64,000 nt of DNA from Whalleya microplaca (taxonomy: Eukaryota; Ascomycota; Sordariomycetes; Xylariales; Xylariaceae), in assembly GCA_022497155.1 (NCBI GenBank), contig MU385759.1:124001-188000 (forward strand), read 5' to 3'. Of the stretch, positions 11,120 to 22,221 are shown piece by piece. Both the position numbers and the translations under genes were made by a program. The notes under the pieces were generated by a model that saw nothing but the letters and a program-made list of their open reading frames with translations, ran no database searches and was not told the DNA's origin. Each line of letters starts with the position of its first letter. Within the stretch, counting starts at the first letter, position 1.

Positions 11120-12954
11120 ATGGCGTCGACTTATGATTTCATAGTTGTCGGCAGTGAGTTGAGCAGTACACTGAAACATTGAAGACTTGCTAAATGGTTC
11201 TGCTCAGGTGGCCCGGCAGGTAGTGCCGTCGCAGCTGGCCTTGCAAACGCTGCTAAGAAGCCGAAGGTGCTGCTCCTCGAGGCTGGAGGCCTGAACGATG
11301 ACAAGAACCTTCGAGTCGACGGGCAGCGATGGGTGACCTTCCAAAACAACACGATGAACTGGGGCTACAAGACGGCGCCTCAGGAGCACTGCGTTAACCG
11401 CGAGCTGGACTACTCGCGAGGACTAGGATTGGGTGGTTCGAGCGCCATTAACTTCGGCGTGTACAGCATAGGCGCCAGCGACGACTACGACGAGTGGGCG
11501 AGAATTGTTGGCGACGATGCGTTCAAATGGGAACACGTACAGCGCCGGTTTAAGGAACTCGAGACGTTCAACGGTGAAATCCCCGCCGGCATCAACAAGA
11601 AGTACGCTGCGCCGAAGGCCTCGGACCACGGTACCTCTGGACCTCTGAAGGTTGGATATGCCGCCGAATGGGAAGACGATCTTCCCCCTGTACTTGATCT
11701 CTTCGAGAAGGCTGGGTTTCCCCTCAACCCTGACCATAACTCCGGTAACCCAATTGGAATGTCGGTCTTGGTTAACTCGGCTCATAAAGGCGTTCGCTCC
11801 ACAGCGTGTGACTTATTGCTGCCTACACCGGAGAACCTGACTATATTGACTGAGACCCCAGTCCAACGTATCGTCTTAGATGGCAAGAAAGCCGTTGGTG
11901 TTGAGGCGAAGGGCAAGCAATGTGAGTTATACTCTTGTAATCCTTCAATATCTGCATCCAATCCGTGGCATGTGCGACAGTGTTATTCTAACGTAGATAT
12001 TATTTAGATCTGGCTTCCAAAGAAGTTATTCTCTGCGCAGGTTCACTTGACGACCCCAAGATCCTCATGCACTCAGGCATTGGCCCCAAGGCACAATTGG
12101 AACAATTTAATATCCCCGTAGTGCAAGATAACCAGCTCATTGGCCAAGGCTTGCGCGATCATAAGTTCACGCCGCTAGTATATACGCGTGCGGAGGGTGC
12201 CACCAAGAGACGTGAGTTCTACGGCGACAAAAAAGTCATGGATGAGGCCCTAGAGCAGTGGAAGAAAGACGGGACTGGCCCATGGGCCAAGTTCGCGTGT
12301 GAGTTGGCCGTTGGCTGGTTCAAGCTCGACAAGCTCGTTGCATCCAAGGAGTTTAATGACCTGCCCGCCGATGAGCAGAACTACCTGAGCAAGCCCACGG
12401 TACCCCACTACGAGCTCCTAACTCACTTCCCCATCCACTGGTTCATTCCGGGCTTCCCCGACTCGGCGCTCAACTACTCGTGCTTGCTCGTCTTCCTGTA
12501 CAACGCTCAGAGCCGCGGCGAAGTCACGCTGCAGTCGTCGGACCCCAACGTGCCGCTGAAATTCGACCCGAAGTTCCTCTCGGACCCCTTCGACCGACGG
12601 GTCGCCATCGAAGCCCTACGAGACGCCCTGCGCTTCGCCGATTCCGAGGGCTATGCCAAGGACAACGTGGCCACGCTGGCCGGGCCTGCAGGCCGATCCG
12701 ACGAGGAGCTTCTCGAGCACTGGAGGCAGACCATTTCGTCCAGTTGGCACATGACTGGCACGATCAAGATGGGCAAGCCAGGCGATGCCGATGCCGCCGT
12801 CGACAGCGATTTCCGCCTCCTGGGCTTCGACAACCTCCGTGTGGCTGACATGAGCGTCCTTCCTGTCCTCGGGAGCTGCCACGTCCAGGCTGTCGCGTAC
12901 GTTACCGGCATCACTTGCGCGGAGAAGCTCATTGCTGAGTACGACCTTGCCTAG
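11120..12954 (+). CDS. GMC-family FAD oxidoreductase (glucose/aryl-alcohol/choline oxidase-like)
   Basis: Exons 11120-11153, 11208-11921 and 12008-12954 give 564 aa. The N-terminus has the FAD Rossmann motif VVGSGPAGSAVA (residues 9-20) followed by KVLLLEAGG with the ribose-binding Glu. GMC signature 1 is seen in YSRGLGLGGSSAINFGVYSI, and signature 2 in VILCAGSLDDPKILMHSGIG. The catalytic pair is His497 (in WHMTGTIKMG) and His541 (in SCHVQAVAYVTG). There is no obvious signal peptide and the C-terminus (DLA) is not a clear peroxisomal signal, so a cytosolic enzyme is likely. Substrate cannot be read from sequence; family members oxidise alcohols or aldehydes using flavin. Length is normal for the family. 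Its location at the edge of a sparse accessory region, 11 kb from an adenylate-forming reductase, makes a specialised-metabolism role possible but unproven. Confidence 0.92.
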
Positions 12955-13911
12955 GCTCAAGTCGGATGGGGCCCGTCTATGAGATAGAGCCGTTGTGGTT
13001 AGGTATATAGCTATAGCCTACCTGTAGAAAGAGTACATAACAACAAGTACCATGGAACTGACCTTCCCCTGTGTTGGAAGTCCTTACTAGGGTAGTGTAG
13101 TATGAATGTCGCTCGACTTGTGTGTCTTTTCACATCACCAGCCGCTTCATGCCCGGCCAGTGAGTGCTGTGGAGAAGATCGAGCAAGCAAGCAACGCGGC
13201 TACAACCGAGTAAGTACAATGGAAATCCGGAATTAGCCGCAACATCGTTGTCAAGATCCACTATGCCATCGTCGAAACGAAACTTAAGTATCCACAGTCA
13301 ACGTGTCCACATATATCTTTCGAGCTTAGGCCAGCCCAAGTGCCGCCTCATCGGGGGAAGCTTTTCTTTCTCTGTATTAGTGTCACCTTAAATATAACGA
13401 CATCTACTCCGTACTCATCTCATACCCCAGGCTTGGAGGGTATCTAATTGTCTTGGCAACCAATATCTTACTACCATCATTCTATCAATATCTAGGTAAC
13501 AACTGTTCATAAAGAACTCCCCTTCATATGAGAGGGTCATAACCATTATAATCATTTCGCTTGGCAGAAACATCGTAGCTCAAGAATAATATCAAACCAA
13601 AAAAAGGAAAATAAAGATCTTCAAGCAAGCTATATGTTACCTCTTCGATGATGATCAATTGTCTCAGATATCTCTTTCTTGTCTTGGCTTTCAATTAAGG
13701 GGAAGATGGCTTGTATCTATCCCTTTATGCTAATACACCTTCATTCTCAGCCCTTTCGTATACTGCACTCTACCATGGCGCTGGTAACTCTTCGCATCAC
13801 GTCACGACACGCCACAACAGCCAATCTTCCAAGGCCATTTCAACATCGTCTAGGGACATCGTACAGTATCTTGCGCTAAGCAAAATTCCAATTAATTTAT
13901 GCAGTTAACCC

Positions 13912-13931
13912 CATGAGTAGATCTACTCATG
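13912..13931. repeat. Perfect 20-bp palindrome
   Basis: CATGAGTAGATCTACTCATG is its own reverse complement. It contains two inverted TGAGT half-words of the bZIP (AP-1/GCN4-like) kind. It lies about 960 nt after the GMC oxidoreductase stop codon and has no gene immediately next to it, so it could be a dimer-protein site or chance. Confidence 0.85.
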
Positions 13932-14230
13932 AGTCTCGTCATCTGCTTCTCAGCACTACTGATCATCGTTACGAGGCTTCAAGAGTCATTGATTTCTCCA
14001 AGTAATTTGTCCCATCAACCCCTATCGCTCAACAGTTCCTCGATGATATGGGGCAGCCACTTCTTGCGCTATTTATCTCCCATTTAAATATATTATATAT
14101 GCAAAGATTTTTTTAGGCTCTTTCAACATATTACTCACTAGAAACTGATCATAGAGCTTGATTACTACAGGCAAGTTTAGACATTGTTTGTTTCTATATT
14201 TATTTGTGCTGCCAGCTTTGAAGTGTCTAA

Positions 14231-14420
14231 TCTAAAGGATCAGTGTCCTTGACTTTCAGACCCTTGGTCAAACTCCTGATGTAACGAGGACCTGTGGGCA
14301 TCCCTCCTATCCATTTCCTACACTGGATTTCTTCAAGTGTACCAATCGTATCAGTTCCTTGGTGGTCGGGTTGCCCGTAGGAGATGTCGAAGCTTCTAGG
14401 AACACCCAGGCAATTTCTGG
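14231..14420 (-). pseudogene. Possible decayed coding segment, family unknown
   Basis: The minus strand stays open for about 60 codons with protein-like composition, including GTDTIGTLEEIQ, KWIGGMPTGPRYIRSLTKGL and KVKDTDPLD before a stop. No start codon or splice context makes it a gene, and flanking frames carry stops. I do not recognise the family. It could be a piece of a dead gene or transposon, or a chance open frame. Confidence 0.2.
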
Positions 14421-15253
14421 CTCATCTTTCAGCCTGCCTTATCCGCGTCAAACCTTAGTTGACTTGTCGACATAGAGGAGCAGTACGTCAGGCTCTAGCC
14501 TTCTCCTTGACTGTAGGTATTGGTATCATTGCCCACACCAACGAGCCCGGCGCCGTGTAAGAAATTGTCGAGGCAGATACGAGTCAGATGATTGTAGTCG
14601 AGGGCAAGAAGCGCCTGGGATCAGCACGTATCTTGTATCTTCGAGTAGAATCGATACAAGGGAAGATATATTGGACGGATTATTGTCCCAGCCTAGTGTT
14701 ACCTGTTGGCTCGCTAAGTGTGGCATCATCTCAGTATAAGATATTCAAGTGCCGCCTTGAATATTTGATACCCTTTTGTGGTGCAGCCACAGGGTCCTTC
14801 TACAGGGGATTGATTAGTGGATTGCTAGCCACTAAGTAGTTCAGATTCGTCACAATCATGACGGATGTGATAAATCCATGCGCCGAAAGATCTCACGCAG
14901 ACCTCAGTCATATCGGAGGTATCATATCGAATGACTGCTGGTGTCATGTGTTGTGTACACACATCTATGTACACACGTATCTGTCGGACCATTCGTGATA
15001 TGCTCTTCAAAGAAATCGTCGTCGTCATGTCATCTCGTAGATACCGCCTAAACCTAGAGAGCGGCGGAAAACGATGAGTCGGACAATGTAGTTATAGTCA
15101 TCGACATCGACAAAACAACCTAAAAGGCAAGAAGCAACGACAGTGTCGAAAAAGTTAAGCGTTGATATATGATTGCAGCCATCGACATTGCAACGCAAAA
15201 CGGCGGGGAAAACGAGACTACATGTATCGAAATCGTCTCGACGCTCCTTCTGA

Positions 15254-15331
15254 GCTGATAGTAGCTGTATGTCGTCTCCGCCACCCTGGCTCTTTAGTTT
15301 TCGCTTTCAACCTGTTGGGGTTGGTGTGACT
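15254..15331 (-). repeat. Diverged copy A of an interspersed repeat
   Basis: Read on the minus strand this begins AGTCACACCAACCCCAA, continues with an Ala/Lys-type purine tract (GAAAGCGAAAACTAAAGAGC) and ends GACGACATACAGCTACTATCAGC. The same order of words, with substitutions and small indels, occurs at 19067-19141 in the same orientation. They look like two old copies of one element. Confidence 0.5.
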
Positions 15332-16023
15332 TGTGACTTCGCAGAATTTCCACTGAACATCTTCCTGCATCCGGGCCATGGGCATGTCCATCGGCCGCAT
15401 GCATTGGAGTATAAGGGAGCGTGTAAGAGATGCATATGCTCATTGGACCCTTTCTCCGTTTCAAATAGTCTACCATAAGTTCATTGGTCTACTAGGTGTA
15501 GGTAGACTTGTCTGGGATGGTAGACTGTAAGGTGATGGGAAGTACTGCTGTACACATCATATTACTACCGAACCTGAGAGCGACGATGATGATTTTAAAA
15601 TCTTCGTCTGAATTTTCTGGTAAAAGTTGGAGTTGTGCGAAGCATTCCAACACGGGATTAATGCGAGATGAAGTTAGGTGATTCAATGTGTGCCTTAGTG
15701 AAGCTTTCGAATGCCACCAAGCCAACTTGTAAAACAGAAGTTTCGGTCACCTAAACATAAACCCAGTTCACTCTCTGATGGGAGTATTCTCTTGGCCTCA
15801 GGAATAACTCTGAGATCCTAGCACACATACAGTCGGCCGCTTCGAGTATTGTTTCTCAGCACCTTGCCCTTGTCAGGGATGGTGTTTTTGTCTAGTATCT
15901 TGGCTGCAGGTAGGTGCTGCAGATTATTCACTAAAGTTGACAAGGTCTTTGGATCTTTCTTTTAGAGACGAAAGTCACGAATGTAAGATCATAGTGAATA
16001 GGGATATTGAGGGTATGTGAAGG

Positions 16024-16290
16024 TTGTGGGTTAGAAGGGAAGTAACATGTGTCGAAAGATGACGATTTGGTGTACTTCTTCTTGGGTTAGAAGATAATAG
16101 TTAAGTACACCCCTTCTCTTGATCTTGGAAGATGGTGGCTTATTATCACTCTCCCTTTAACTTTGGAGGTGTGATGGTTCAGTGAACTTCCAGTCTTTGG
16201 GTCAGAAGATGTTAGTTCAGTGTAGGTCTTCTCTTTTGCTTGGAAGACGATATTGGTGGACCTCTTCTTTTGGGTCCACCGAAAGACACC
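16024..16290. repeat. Degenerate minisatellite-like array
   Basis: Variants of TTGGGTYAGAAGAT followed by a short spacer and CTTGGAAGAYGRT recur at about 16029, 16082, 16195 and, truncated, at 16268, with intermediate weaker copies. Spacing is roughly 55-115 nt. The units have drifted, so array boundaries are approximate. Confidence 0.45.
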
Positions 16291-17039
16291 ATGTGTTTTC
16301 GTGCGCAGGATGACGGTCACACCTATTTTATCACGGCACACCTGTTCTGCGTTCTGGGTCTCCCCAGAACACATGCATGGTTAGGACGCTTGCTGCTTCT
16401 TCCATGCAGCTTTAGCTCCATATATCACTGTTCAGCTCTATGATGCATCGTAGGTAAAGCTTGTAGATGTTATCAGTCATAGGCTGATGTTATTCGACTA
16501 GAGCCAGATCCTCAACCGATCAGTGGCCTTGCCGACTGTCTTTGGCATATCTCTTGAATGACCTATTTGTCGACATTGGCGCTTTGCACATAACTCACAT
16601 GTGCTTTGTTCTGTCTTTTAAGATCGTTGTCGGGGCTATTAGTACCACTAATGCCTGGCTTGTGCCGCCCTTGAGTCTGCGGTCTCTGAAACGAAAGCTG
16701 AGGTAAGGTGTTTGAACTCAGTCATTTTCTACCGTTGATAGGGTGAATACGGCCCTGGGAAATTTTAAAATCCATTGTAAAAGTCGAGACTTTGTAAGCC
16801 TGTAGATGGATAAGAACTCAAATCCCTTGAGATTGGAATGGGGCATCAGGCAGAACACCCACATCATCAGGTGCTCCGGATAACCCCACAGGCTTCAGCT
16901 GAGAGTGAGTATCAAGGCTAGTAGTCATCTTCTCAATCCAGAGCCTGCAATAGTAACTAGACAGAAGAACTCTAAGTGCAGCAAGGGCAGGAACTGTACA
17001 GGAAGACGCAACGAGCGCACCAGAATGTCAGCATTCCAA

Positions 17040-17153
17040 ACGCGTTCTCTAGGACGGGCTTGGTGTATTCCGAGAGTTTTCAGTATGTTCTTTGACAACG
17101 CCATCTTGCCTGAAAACTCTCGGATGACACCAAGCCCGTTCTAGAGAACGTGT
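17040..17153. repeat. Foldback (inverted repeat), 44-nt arms and 26-nt loop
   Basis: The left arm 17040-17083 (contains GGGCTTGGTGT and CCGAGAGTTTTCAG) matches the reverse complement of the right arm 17110-17153 at 40 of 44 positions. Two of the four differences are G/A changes. The loop spans 17084-17109. The structure is the right size for the stem of a MITE-like or hairpin-forming element, or for an RNA precursor hairpin; no target-site duplication is obvious. Confidence 0.85.
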
Positions 17154-17786
17154 CCATCTGCCACAGCTCTAGGGCTCCATTTAGGCCAGAAATCATTGTA
17201 GCAGTAGGCAGATCAGTTGCCAAGGCCAGAGCCATAGCCAAAACCAAAGCCAGAAAGCAGAGGCAGGGTAGTAGGCAGAATCACATGTTGTACAGATTCT
17301 GCAATGCTATTTCCTCCTGCTGGCTCTAGCAGTGGCTCGAGCCTTCGCTACCATGGCTAGAAGTAATATGGCTGATAAGAATGCAACCTCCAATATCTGG
17401 GCTCAAACAAATCCACTTCATGCAGCAGCTACACCAATAGCACTCCAGTATTTGTGCTATTGAACCCTAGGTATGATCCGAAAAGGGGCACCTCGGCGAG
17501 GGTCCTTTGGGAGTCCCTAAGGTCCCTTTATAGGCGACCTATTCAGGCGATAGGTTTGCGTGACTAGCTGACCCTGGTTGTTTTGTTGCAATGGAAGTGG
17601 TGGATCAGTCGTGCTGCTATTGATCCATAGTATGTGTCATCACAGGGAACATTAGTTCCGGTGGACATCGCCTTTCACCTGGCAAGTCCTAGAGGAAAGA
17701 ATGTATGGTTCAACTTAGGTGTGGCCATGGACTGCAGTGGCTTGCAGAAGGTTGTGAAACAATCTGATTCCACAAGACCTTGCATG

Positions 17787-17822
17787 AGGTGAGCAGTCCG
17801 TAGGCTACGGGACTGCTCACCT
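17787..17822. repeat. 36-nt near-perfect palindrome
   Basis: AGGTGAGCAGTCC at 17787-17799 is the exact reverse complement of 17810-17822, and the inner bases (GTAG...CTAC) extend the pairing with a single unpaired base. It would make a hairpin with almost no loop. It lies inside two overlapping minus-strand ORFs (17675-18072) of unknown origin. Confidence 0.85.
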
Positions 17823-19066
17823 AAGTCAAGATGCAGATGGTGTTTTTCATATGTCATGCGAAACACTGGCTCTGCTCCGGTACTCCAGTCGTCCTATGCG
17901 CCATGGCTGCGCGCCGGCTCGTAAAGAGGCCGTATTTCCTTTGTAGACTTGTTAAGTAGACAGGTAGATAGTCCTTTACGCCCTCCCTGACGTAAACAAG
18001 TTCATCATCATCAAGATGCTGGTGCTTGAGAAATACCGACGAAGCTTGCGGTGGTCCTTTTGCCGACCACAATAGGCTGGGTTCGGTGATATAAACTACA
18101 ATGGTATCACCTTGCTTGTCTTGTTTATTGCTTGAAGAATTCTAAAGCAATTGAATCTTCCGGGAAACACTGTGCCACTGATATCAAGTCGCACTCGAGG
18201 AGGCACATCCGCCAGGCAACCTTTCCCTTCAGGAGTTCACAGAACATTTCTAGTATCCAATCAGGAGGATAGAGCCCAAATCACGCACTCTTTCTCTGAA
18301 GAAGGGGCCACCATCAAGGACCCTGGCTTGCACAGGGGTCACCTGTATGCTAATATCCGATCTACCCTTCCGGTACTGTTGACCATCATGATATTCTCGA
18401 TTTCCGAGTGCGCACCAAGGCAAGCAAGGTAGGTGAGGCCTTCTGCCGCTTCTTGTCAAATCGCTCTTGGTATTGGTTCCTCCAATACCCGTAATTATTT
18501 CTACCCAATCCTTTAGGGTCAACCCATTGAAGGCTTTGTTGAAAGAACTTTCGACTTAATGTGGTGGTATCTCAAGGGGTGTCAACTAAATATTGGGTTG
18601 GCTAGTGTATGCTCCATAGAGCCAACCACATAGCAATATTGAGCGTTAGATGGTGCTTCACACATCCACCTCCATTGATGTCTCATCTGTTCACCCCTGG
18701 GATCTTCTAGTGAGCAACAGCATCTTCAACCACGATTGTGTATGCTCAAATATGCAGGGCGACAGTTGTCTCAAGTTGTGGAGGGATGTTCAGAGAGTCT
18801 GAAGAGTAATGAGTGGGTAGTTCGATGCTTGCAGTCGTACCTCCCCTATCCTGTACGCTTGAAGTATGGTCGTAAATGAAAAATGGAGGACACTACAGCT
18901 GCTGGAGTCACTGGAGCCAAAGATATAGTCCAGGACGTTCTGCATTATTGTAAATAGCATAGTAGCGAGTGCTGAGCACCAGGTAACAGCTTCCGTAGCT
19001 TCTGAAGGCAGTCGAAAATGAGACAAACGCAAGCAGGCAGCGGAATTAATTCAATATTTTTTTCAT

Positions 19067-19141
19067 GCTGATAGCGATATGTCATTATCGTAGTCTTTGC
19101 TCATTTATTTTCGTTTTCGTTGCCTTGGGGTTGGTGTGACT
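19067..19141 (-). repeat. Diverged copy B of an interspersed repeat
   Basis: This is the partner of 15254-15331. Read on the minus strand it begins AGTCACACCAACCCCAAGG, runs through a GAAAACGAAAAT tract and ends with GACATATCGCTATCAGC. It overlaps the 3' end of the 110-codon minus-strand ORF at 19101-19433, suggesting that ORF is part of the element. Confidence 0.5.
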
Positions 19142-21373
19142 GGTAGGGTGTTTTCCCTCCAGAGTGATGGTGGTTCGTTGCCATTGTCGTCGACATCGTC
19201 GTTGTCGTCATTGTTGTCGTCATTTCCACCGAGGTCTTCTGGGTTGACACAATGTTGGTGATCATCGGCTTCGCCTTTGCCGTTCCCTTTGGTTGCTGCA
19301 AAGATCGTGCCACCGAGCCGTTGATCAAACGATCTACCGATATGTATGTGTCTTCACCTCCATCCCAAATGCCTTCGAATAGTAAAAGTGCATTTGCGTA
19401 ATCGTTTATATCGGACCGAGCAACGCATCGCAATGGTTCTTCATGGAGTCTTCCAATTTTCTATGGAAAGTTTGCTAATGTCACTTTTCCAAGTGATCAT
19501 CTTGTTGCCGAGATCTTGCAACTCGTCTCTCTTGGCATGATTGTTGGTCTGGAGGTCATCAAACTCCTTTGTTGAAGGTGAATGCGATGATAGTAGTTTG
19601 TGTAAATCATACACTTTAAATAGTATAGAAACAGTGAGGAAGACCTGCGATGCTGTCCAATTTAACTCGAGTGGACAAGTGGGAAGAAAGCAGTTGAGGT
19701 GGATGTGGGTATTCAGCTGACAAGTGTCTGTCCTACAGTTGAAGAAATGAAGTGTTTGTTACCACTTTGTAGTTGTCAACTCACGGACAACTCATCGCCG
19801 ACCCACTTAGTTTGTGCCGTTTTTGGAGTTGCGGACTAATTATTGTCCTCAGGTAGAAACTATCCATGTGCAGAAGGTTGTTTCCAAGGTACGATCATTT
19901 TCTCCTTCGCAGGAAGATTCTTGAACCAGACAAGACCTAAACTTTAGTCAGCTTGATATTGTGAAGTTTATATGTGTAGGAATCTGCTGACCAAACCCTA
20001 ATATTGAACAATGTTGTGTTGATGGGTTATGAGTCGACAAATAGTGATGCTGTCAGATATTGTAGTTGACAGATAATGAGGTGGGTGAACAGTAAGGTCG
20101 ACGAGAGGGTTGGATCGGCAGTAGGTCAGGTTGAAAGGAAATGAAACGACAGAGGATGTGGGTTGATGGAAGGTGGGGGTCGGCGAATAGTTGTGCCAAT
20201 ACGAAAGTGATGCTGATGTGAAAGTGACATCGATGTGGGTGATGTCAATGTGAGAGTCGCATAATACTGAGGTGTTTAAGGAAAGTAAATGTATTAAAAG
20301 AGAGGGGTTGGCTGAGGTGGTAAAATGTATTAATACATGGAGATGAAAGAGGAGAGAGGAAGTATATTGGGCCTTGGTGCCTGACTAGCTTTCATGTTAC
20401 GGTGCTTATTGTTGTATAGATGCTGGGTTTACCGCAGCAAAGTAACGGAAGTTACAACAGAAATGTGAGTTGCACAAGAGGGGAATAGAGGAACATGGAA
20501 AGAGGATGTTTTCAGGGAGCAAAAGTCTAATCTGTCTGTGATACGAAAAATATTGCTTGAAGTCACTTGCCCTAATAGCGGCTGGTTCATAAAGGGCTTT
20601 CAATAGATCACAGTGATACACATTGGTTGTAATTGGGGAAAATTCCAATAGTAGCACACAGGTTAGATTCAATTTACTCCTTTCGACAGCCAATGAACTG
20701 ACTTGCTTTATGTAGGCACATTAGATCAAGAAAATAGACATTCAGTATAAATACAATACAAGACCGCATCATAGAGGACTGCCCAGGAAGATATCTGATG
20801 AGGTACCATAAAAGAAGCCGCAACAAATGTCACAAGTTAATCAACGGGTACTATGAAAACGTCTGTTCGGGTACCTAAGACCCCCAAATAGATGAACTGT
20901 GAATGGTGGCCGTTCCTGCCTTCGTTATGTTAGGAACCATTGCTCTGGGAAGAGCTTCGAATAAAAAGCCTCCTGCCCCTTCTGTGGTCGAATCCATGTT
21001 GCTTAGAAATCGGAAGCTCCCATGTCTACTCTCAATTAGCTGTCTACGCTTTGACAGCTAGATTTCCTTATCACATCAAGCCGACTTCCTGATCTTGTTC
21101 TCCCTGCTTAGAGTTATATGCTTAGAAAAGAAAAAAAAAACATATATATCATCCACGATCTAGCCAACGCCGTTCTCAGTACCACAGTCCTTCTCATTGC
21201 GCACCGACGCCGAGCTAGCCAACCTCTAAGCTCCTAAGACCCCTCAACCCGCAAAGCCAATCCCGTCAGCACCCGATCACCAAGGATCCAATCTGCAGCT
21301 CAAACCCTCACGTCAGCATTTATCTGTTTACATCCGGTTTCCATCTATCGGAGCAGCAACCTAAACAATCACG

Positions 21374-21747
21374 ATGATGCACTCAGGACCTCACCACGGC
21401 CACGCGATGCACGGGAACCGGTACGCGGCATGTCGCCCCATGGCAAGCTACCAACCCCACACCTTCAGGTCGTATCCAGGTCCTCGAGGGCCACTGAGCG
21501 GCGGTGGTCTCTGGACCGGGGGCTGTGGCGGGTACGGGTACGGCATCCCGGCGCGGCGCAGCCCGCTGTCGAGATTGCGATCCCGGAGGCGCAGGCGCAG
21601 GTCCATCTTCATTGGGCCGGTTCGGCCACGGACGACCCGGCGCTGGTGGAGGCGGAGACGCGTATGTATGTAGAGATGGACTGTGCTAGTATCGATCGTG
21701 GAAGGTTAGGTGGGTGTTACATTTCTCCTATGTTCGAGAGTACCTGA
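21374..21747 (+). pseudogene. Small GC-rich ORF pair with an apparent frame switch
   Basis: An ATG at 21374 opens a frame rich in His/Gly/Tyr (MMHSGPHHGHAMHGNRY, then GGCGGYGYGIPA) with strongly GC-ending codons. Near 21550 this frame turns into an Arg-only run, while the neighbouring frame becomes protein-like (AAQPAVEIAIPEAQAQVHL, then DPALVEAETRMYVEMDC) with the same GC3 bias. Neither frame alone explains the whole island. Either a one-base frameshift near 21540-21570 has broken a small gene, or an unseen intron joins the frames. The family is not recognised. Confidence 0.33.
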
Positions 21748-22221
21748 GTGTGGGAAGGTGGCGATGTGCTCCTGCGATTGGCCCTAGGTGATTCACGGTT
21801 GGCTGGTGGTGCGCAAGCTCGGTAAACCCTCAGGTTGGTGGAGATAACCGACAAACTTGAATATGAAACCTCTCTCGAATTGCCGTTGAGATTGATAAGG
21901 CTATCAATATACCTCTCTATCCTCTTTCTCGAGTTGTCTTGACCATAAAGCCCCACGTGCTTGAAAGATATAGCAGCGTGGTGTATTGATCTCGTATAGC
22001 AATTCGCAGCCAAGCATGTTTCATTTGTACTAGAACTTTCTGGGAGAGACATCAGAGAATGATGCTATGGAATGGCAGTTGCTACTGGAGAACTACTACG
22101 CAATCCTCCAAATTGCCCAAACCGTCTAAACTGTGGTTGATGAGTGTGGGCACTGAAAAAGCGGTGTATGACTCCAGGTTACCCAAGCCATCCTTGATAA
22201 CTCCGCTGGTTGCATCTTCTC
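21748..22221. other. Spacer before the cystinosin-like gene
   Basis: Contains the 3' region of the minus-strand transporter gene and AT-richer sequence. The minus-strand ORF 21717-22052 has no recognisable domain. Nothing else is seen. Confidence 0.5.

Larger units (their letters stand above)
12955..21373. other. 8.4 kb region without an intact gene, with degenerate repeats and relics
   Basis: No ORF here has a recognisable domain. The longest is 110 codons (19101-19433, minus) and ends in a Thr/Met run caused by a GTC/GTT simple repeat at about 19184-19222. The region holds a 20-bp palindrome, a 114-nt foldback, a 36-nt near-palindrome, a degenerate minisatellite and two diverged copies of one sequence, all listed separately. 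Minus-strand stretches at 14231-14420 and 17675-18072 are open enough to be decayed coding sequence. Plus-strand 14521-14620 (GIIAHTNEPGAV, then a stop, then SQMIVVEGKKRLGSA) also looks protein-like. CA and TG dinucleotides remain common by eye, so extreme repeat-induced point mutation is not evident; a dinucleotide count would settle this. Confidence 0.55.

Noticed and set aside
19101..19433. 110-codon minus-strand ORF in the desert
   Set aside because: Its Thr/Met tail comes from a GTC/GTT simple repeat and its 3' end overlaps the interspersed repeat copy B; probably part of a decayed element.
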